DNA from: Anthostomella pinea
Lineage: Eukaryota; Ascomycota; Sordariomycetes; Xylariales; Xylariaceae
Direction: 5' to 3'
DNA length: 64,000 nucleotides
Assembly: GCA_963556695.1 (NCBI GenBank)
Contig: CAUWAG010000010.1
Coordinates: 3,286,001-3,350,000, forward strand
A model generated the notes under the pieces. The model was not told the origin of the DNA, made no database searches, and saw only the letters and a program-made list of their open reading frames with translations. The position numbers and the translations under genes are program-made. Shown here one piece after another: positions 61,328 to 64,000 of the stretch. How positions within the stretch are numbered: position 1 is the stretch's first letter; each line of letters begins with the position of its first letter.

Positions 61328-62294
61328 TGTGGCGGTGTTGCGGTATGCATCGGCTTATAGACTTTTCAGTCGATGGGTAACAAGTCCGAAAGTTCCGAAG
61401 GAGTGGGTGCCGTGCACGAAACGTGTTCTTGTACCCAGAAAAGTTATTGCAGGTACCCGACACGATCTGTCTTATATCACAGAAGGACTGCGGGGTGTAG
61501 ACGGATGAGCATGAGCGTGAGCATGAGTGCGGTGACTGACAGGTAGGTGAGGCTGAAGCCTGACGGGAGTGTGTTGAGTGCTAGGCTGCTAGCCAGCCCA
61601 GAGCCGCCTGCCTGTGAGACGAAAGATTGCCCTAACCTTGGACGTGCAGGGATCTGATTATATGAGGGTACAATGCAGTGAGATAGACGACGGGTTAATT
61701 GAGTATAGGAAGAACTGCCGCCAGCAATGACAGAAGAAAGCGGTAAGAAGCAGCCTGATGGGGGCTATCTTAGTAAGTTCAGTAGTGTCGGTTCCGACTG
61801 CTCGTCATTCTGCTCAGTGCTGCTAAAAACATCCCTGGCAATTGGAAGACCCTGAAGGACCCTGAAGATCCCCGAGATGCGGTGGTAACGTGGTGACGAA
61901 ACATTCCTGCGGTACTCCCGCCGGATGCGTCCCCTAGCTCCAAGTCTAATACTAAATAATAGGAATAGTTTATTGCATAATGCGTGACGGGATGAGAGAA
62001 GAAGCACTAAATAACTTCCCTCATAAATTCTGACTGAATATGTTTATTATTCTTGTTCATCGTTCGTTTGGAATTGAACCGAGGTTACAACAACCAGGAT
62101 TCAGTACCACCCCGCCACGTTGCGTTATCGCCGGGTGTCAATCATTCATGGCCCCTGGTCATACATCTTCCTTCGTCTTCCTAGCATCAATCATTGGTCT
62201 GTCTATCCGCTAGCTGTCTTCGACATCGCACCCACACCGGTCCCGTGTCTTCCAGGATTTAGAGCAAGTCTGAACCATCTACAACGCCAGCACC
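61328..62294. other. Intergenic
   Basis: It lies between the C78 peptidase start and the end of the seryl-tRNA synthetase gene. A tRNA-like pair of Pol III boxes near 62070-62130 was examined and rejected. No gene. Confidence 0.4.
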
Positions 62295-64000
62295 TCATAC
62301 CGCCATGTTCTTTATCTTCTCACCCGCCTGCGCGACAGCTTCGCCCGCAGCAGCCACCTTTGACTTCGCGCCCTTCTCCGCCGTGCCTGTGGCCTTGGCC
62401 TTGGCCTTCTCAGAGGTCGAGTCCTTCGGCAGCTCCTTGGTGAAAGGGATGAACTCAGGAGCGCCCGGCAGATATTTGCGCAATACTTCAGGTACTCGTA
62501 GGCCCTTGTTGCGAGAAGTCAATATAAGCACACTCGTTCGAGTCCAGGCATAAGAGACTTACATCTTCCGTCTGGTAGTTCTCAAGTACACAGCACAGCG
62601 CCCGTTCTGTCGCCGTCAAGGTCGAGTTGAGAGCGTGGACATACTTCTTCTTCACGTCCGTCTGTGTCTTGGTGCCGAATCTGATCTCCAGCGCCCGCGA
62701 CTGGTAGTCTGTGCAGTTTGAGCAAGACACCTTTCGACGGGGATTAGCGGATGCCTCAAAAGTAGCCCAAGTGAGTCCCGCAACATACCAGCTCCTTGTA
62801 CTCCCCTTGGTACGGGAACCATGCCTCCAGGTCATACTTCTTGGCCGCCGCGTTGTTCAGGGCACCCGAGACAATCGCTACTACTTGGTCTGGTCTGTGT
62901 CAGCCTCTTGCTCGAGCTCTCAAGCTTCCCCAGGGAACACGGCAGTTTTGTTTACGTACTGCGGTAAAGTCAGTCTTCAAGCCTATAGCTCCGGTATAAG
63001 AGGCATTCACGTACCATGGCAATCCAAGTGACTGATAGAAACCCTCGGAGTTGGCGAACATCTCGTCAAACATCTCCCACGACTTTGGCACAGTCAGCTA
63101 GGTGCCCTTCATGCGGCAAGGGACCGTGTCTAGTGCGATGAGGCCAGCGAAGCCTACCTTCTCAGGATCCGTGAGGACGAACTGTTCCACTTTCTCGAAC
63201 TGATCACACATACTCGTTAGCAAGTGATGACATATGCACCGTCGTGCACCGTAGGTTTACCTGATGGACACGGAAGATACCCCAAGCATCACGACCGTGA
63301 GAGCCGGCCTCACGTCGGTAGCAGGTGCTGAATCCAGCATATTTGATGGGAAGCTCCTTGGCAATGATCCACTCATCGGCATGGAACGCCGAGATGGGTT
63401 GTTCTGAGGTGGCGATGAGGTACTTATCGTTCTGCGCACCGCCGTCGACCACCTTGTACAGCTCCTCGTCGAATCTAGAAAGTCGGGGGTTAGTCGTCAA
63501 CACTTTCAAACAATTTTGGAGATCCTAGGCTCGATCTCGGGTGGTTCAGGGCCATAGTGAGATGGCCGTATGGATTCCCAACTGCGAGTGCATCCAGTGT
63601 GTGCGATCCAAAACAGTGAGCCAGGTTGAGTAGACGTACTGTTCCAGCTGGGCGGTCTTCCTATAACAACAGAATTAGCCAAGTCTCCACCCAAATCCCT
63701 CCACAAAGGGGGGCAAACGTACGCCATGTACTCCTTGAGCATGAACTGCGGCGTCTGCAGGGGCGTGAAGCCCTTCCCCATGAGGTACTCCAAGCCATAG
63801 TTGATGAGGGCCTGGTTGAGGAAGACACCCCACTGCTTGAGGAAGTAACCACGGTGTCCCACGATCTTGGATCCACGCTCGGGATCGTACCCGTCTATCC
63901 GCAGCAGCACCTCGTGGTGCGACAGCACGTTCTCCTTCTTCTCCACGACGACGCCCTCGGGCGCCCACGTGCGCAGCACCGCGTTGTTGTCCTCATTATC
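62295..64000 (-). CDS. SES1: Cytosolic seryl-tRNA synthetase, C-terminal part; 5' end beyond window
   Basis: Exons on the minus strand are edge-63723, 63660-63640, 63474-63261, 63199-63158, 63082 to about 63015, about 62889-62789, 62730-62563 and 62504-62295. The sequence matches the class II core: [40 protein letters not shown] (motif 1 side), [39 protein letters not shown] (motif 2), [34 protein letters not shown] and [16 protein letters not shown] (motif 3 side). The C-terminus is a Lys/Ala-rich tail. It charges tRNA-Ser. The join between GLP (63017) and [12 protein letters not shown] (62887) does not resolve with one GT-AG intron. A 3-nt microexon or a small sequence error is possible. 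The tRNA-binding N-terminal coiled coil lies right of the window. Confidence 0.9.

Noticed and set aside
62065..62135. Minus-strand tRNA-like boxes (TGGCGGGGTGG and GGTTCAATTCC)
   Set aside because: The box spacing suits a tRNA, but the acceptor stem and T stem do not pair and the A-box lacks the usual A14. Probably chance or a decayed tRNA.

Overview
The window is nuclear DNA of a filamentous ascomycete (Pezizomycotina, most likely a Sordariomycete; I cannot name the species). The reasons are short introns (mostly 50-180 bp) with GTAAGT-like donors and CTAAC/CTGAC branch sites, fungal gene families (Ste24, Zn2Cys6 and AflR-type regulators, GH35 beta-galactosidase, fungal NADP-GDH), and pogo/Fot-type transposons carrying C:G-to-T:A nonsense changes of the kind left by repeat-induced point mutation (RIP). 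All gene models were built by hand from reading frames and splice signals.

Layout. 1-4.0 kb (-): 3'-truncated GMC oxidoreductase fused to an alpha/beta-hydrolase-like domain, then about 5 kb with no recognisable gene. 9.3-16.3 kb (-): NADP-glutamate dehydrogenase and the DNA polymerase delta catalytic subunit. 16.6-23.5 kb: a decayed ankyrin-repeat gene, then a predicted secreted-protein gene whose only intron holds a 4.85-kb nest of mobile elements (an outer pogo-type element, a second pogo-type element inside it, and a solo LTR in its terminal repeat). 24.5-29.7 kb: Ste24 CAAX protease, a 74-residue three-exon conserved gene, ribosomal protein eL38 and an ABM-like protein. 30.5-31.3 kb: abutting fragments of a P450 and a UbiA-type prenyltransferase. 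33-34.7 kb: mevalonate kinase.

35.7-42 kb is an island of damaged accessory genes: a J-domain protein with a deleted J domain, an old-yellow-enzyme gene with a frameshift, an AflR-like regulator with a frameshift at a C8 run, and an AflR-like fragment without a zinc cluster. 43.2-46 kb holds the farnesyl/geranylgeranyltransferase alpha subunit and an Mtr2/NTF2-like protein. A Pol III-type non-coding transcription unit is likely at 46.85-47.0 kb. 47.2-48.5 kb is a Zn2Cys6 regulator with a 2-nt disruption in its zinc cluster. 49.3-64 kb is mostly intact: secreted beta-galactosidase, serine/threonine dehydratase, Fap7/AK6, ITPase (Ham1), a C78 peptidase with a C2H2 finger (ZUP1-like), and the C-terminal part of seryl-tRNA synthetase, which runs off the right edge.

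How it fits together. Housekeeping genes read cleanly, while the accessory genes between them are repeatedly broken, so the breaks are more likely biological than a uniformly poor assembly. Mevalonate kinase, the prenyltransferase alpha subunit and Ste24 belong to one path (isoprenoid supply, CAAX prenylation, CAAX cleavage), but they are far apart and probably not a cluster. The most notable structure is the secreted-protein gene with transposons nested inside introns.
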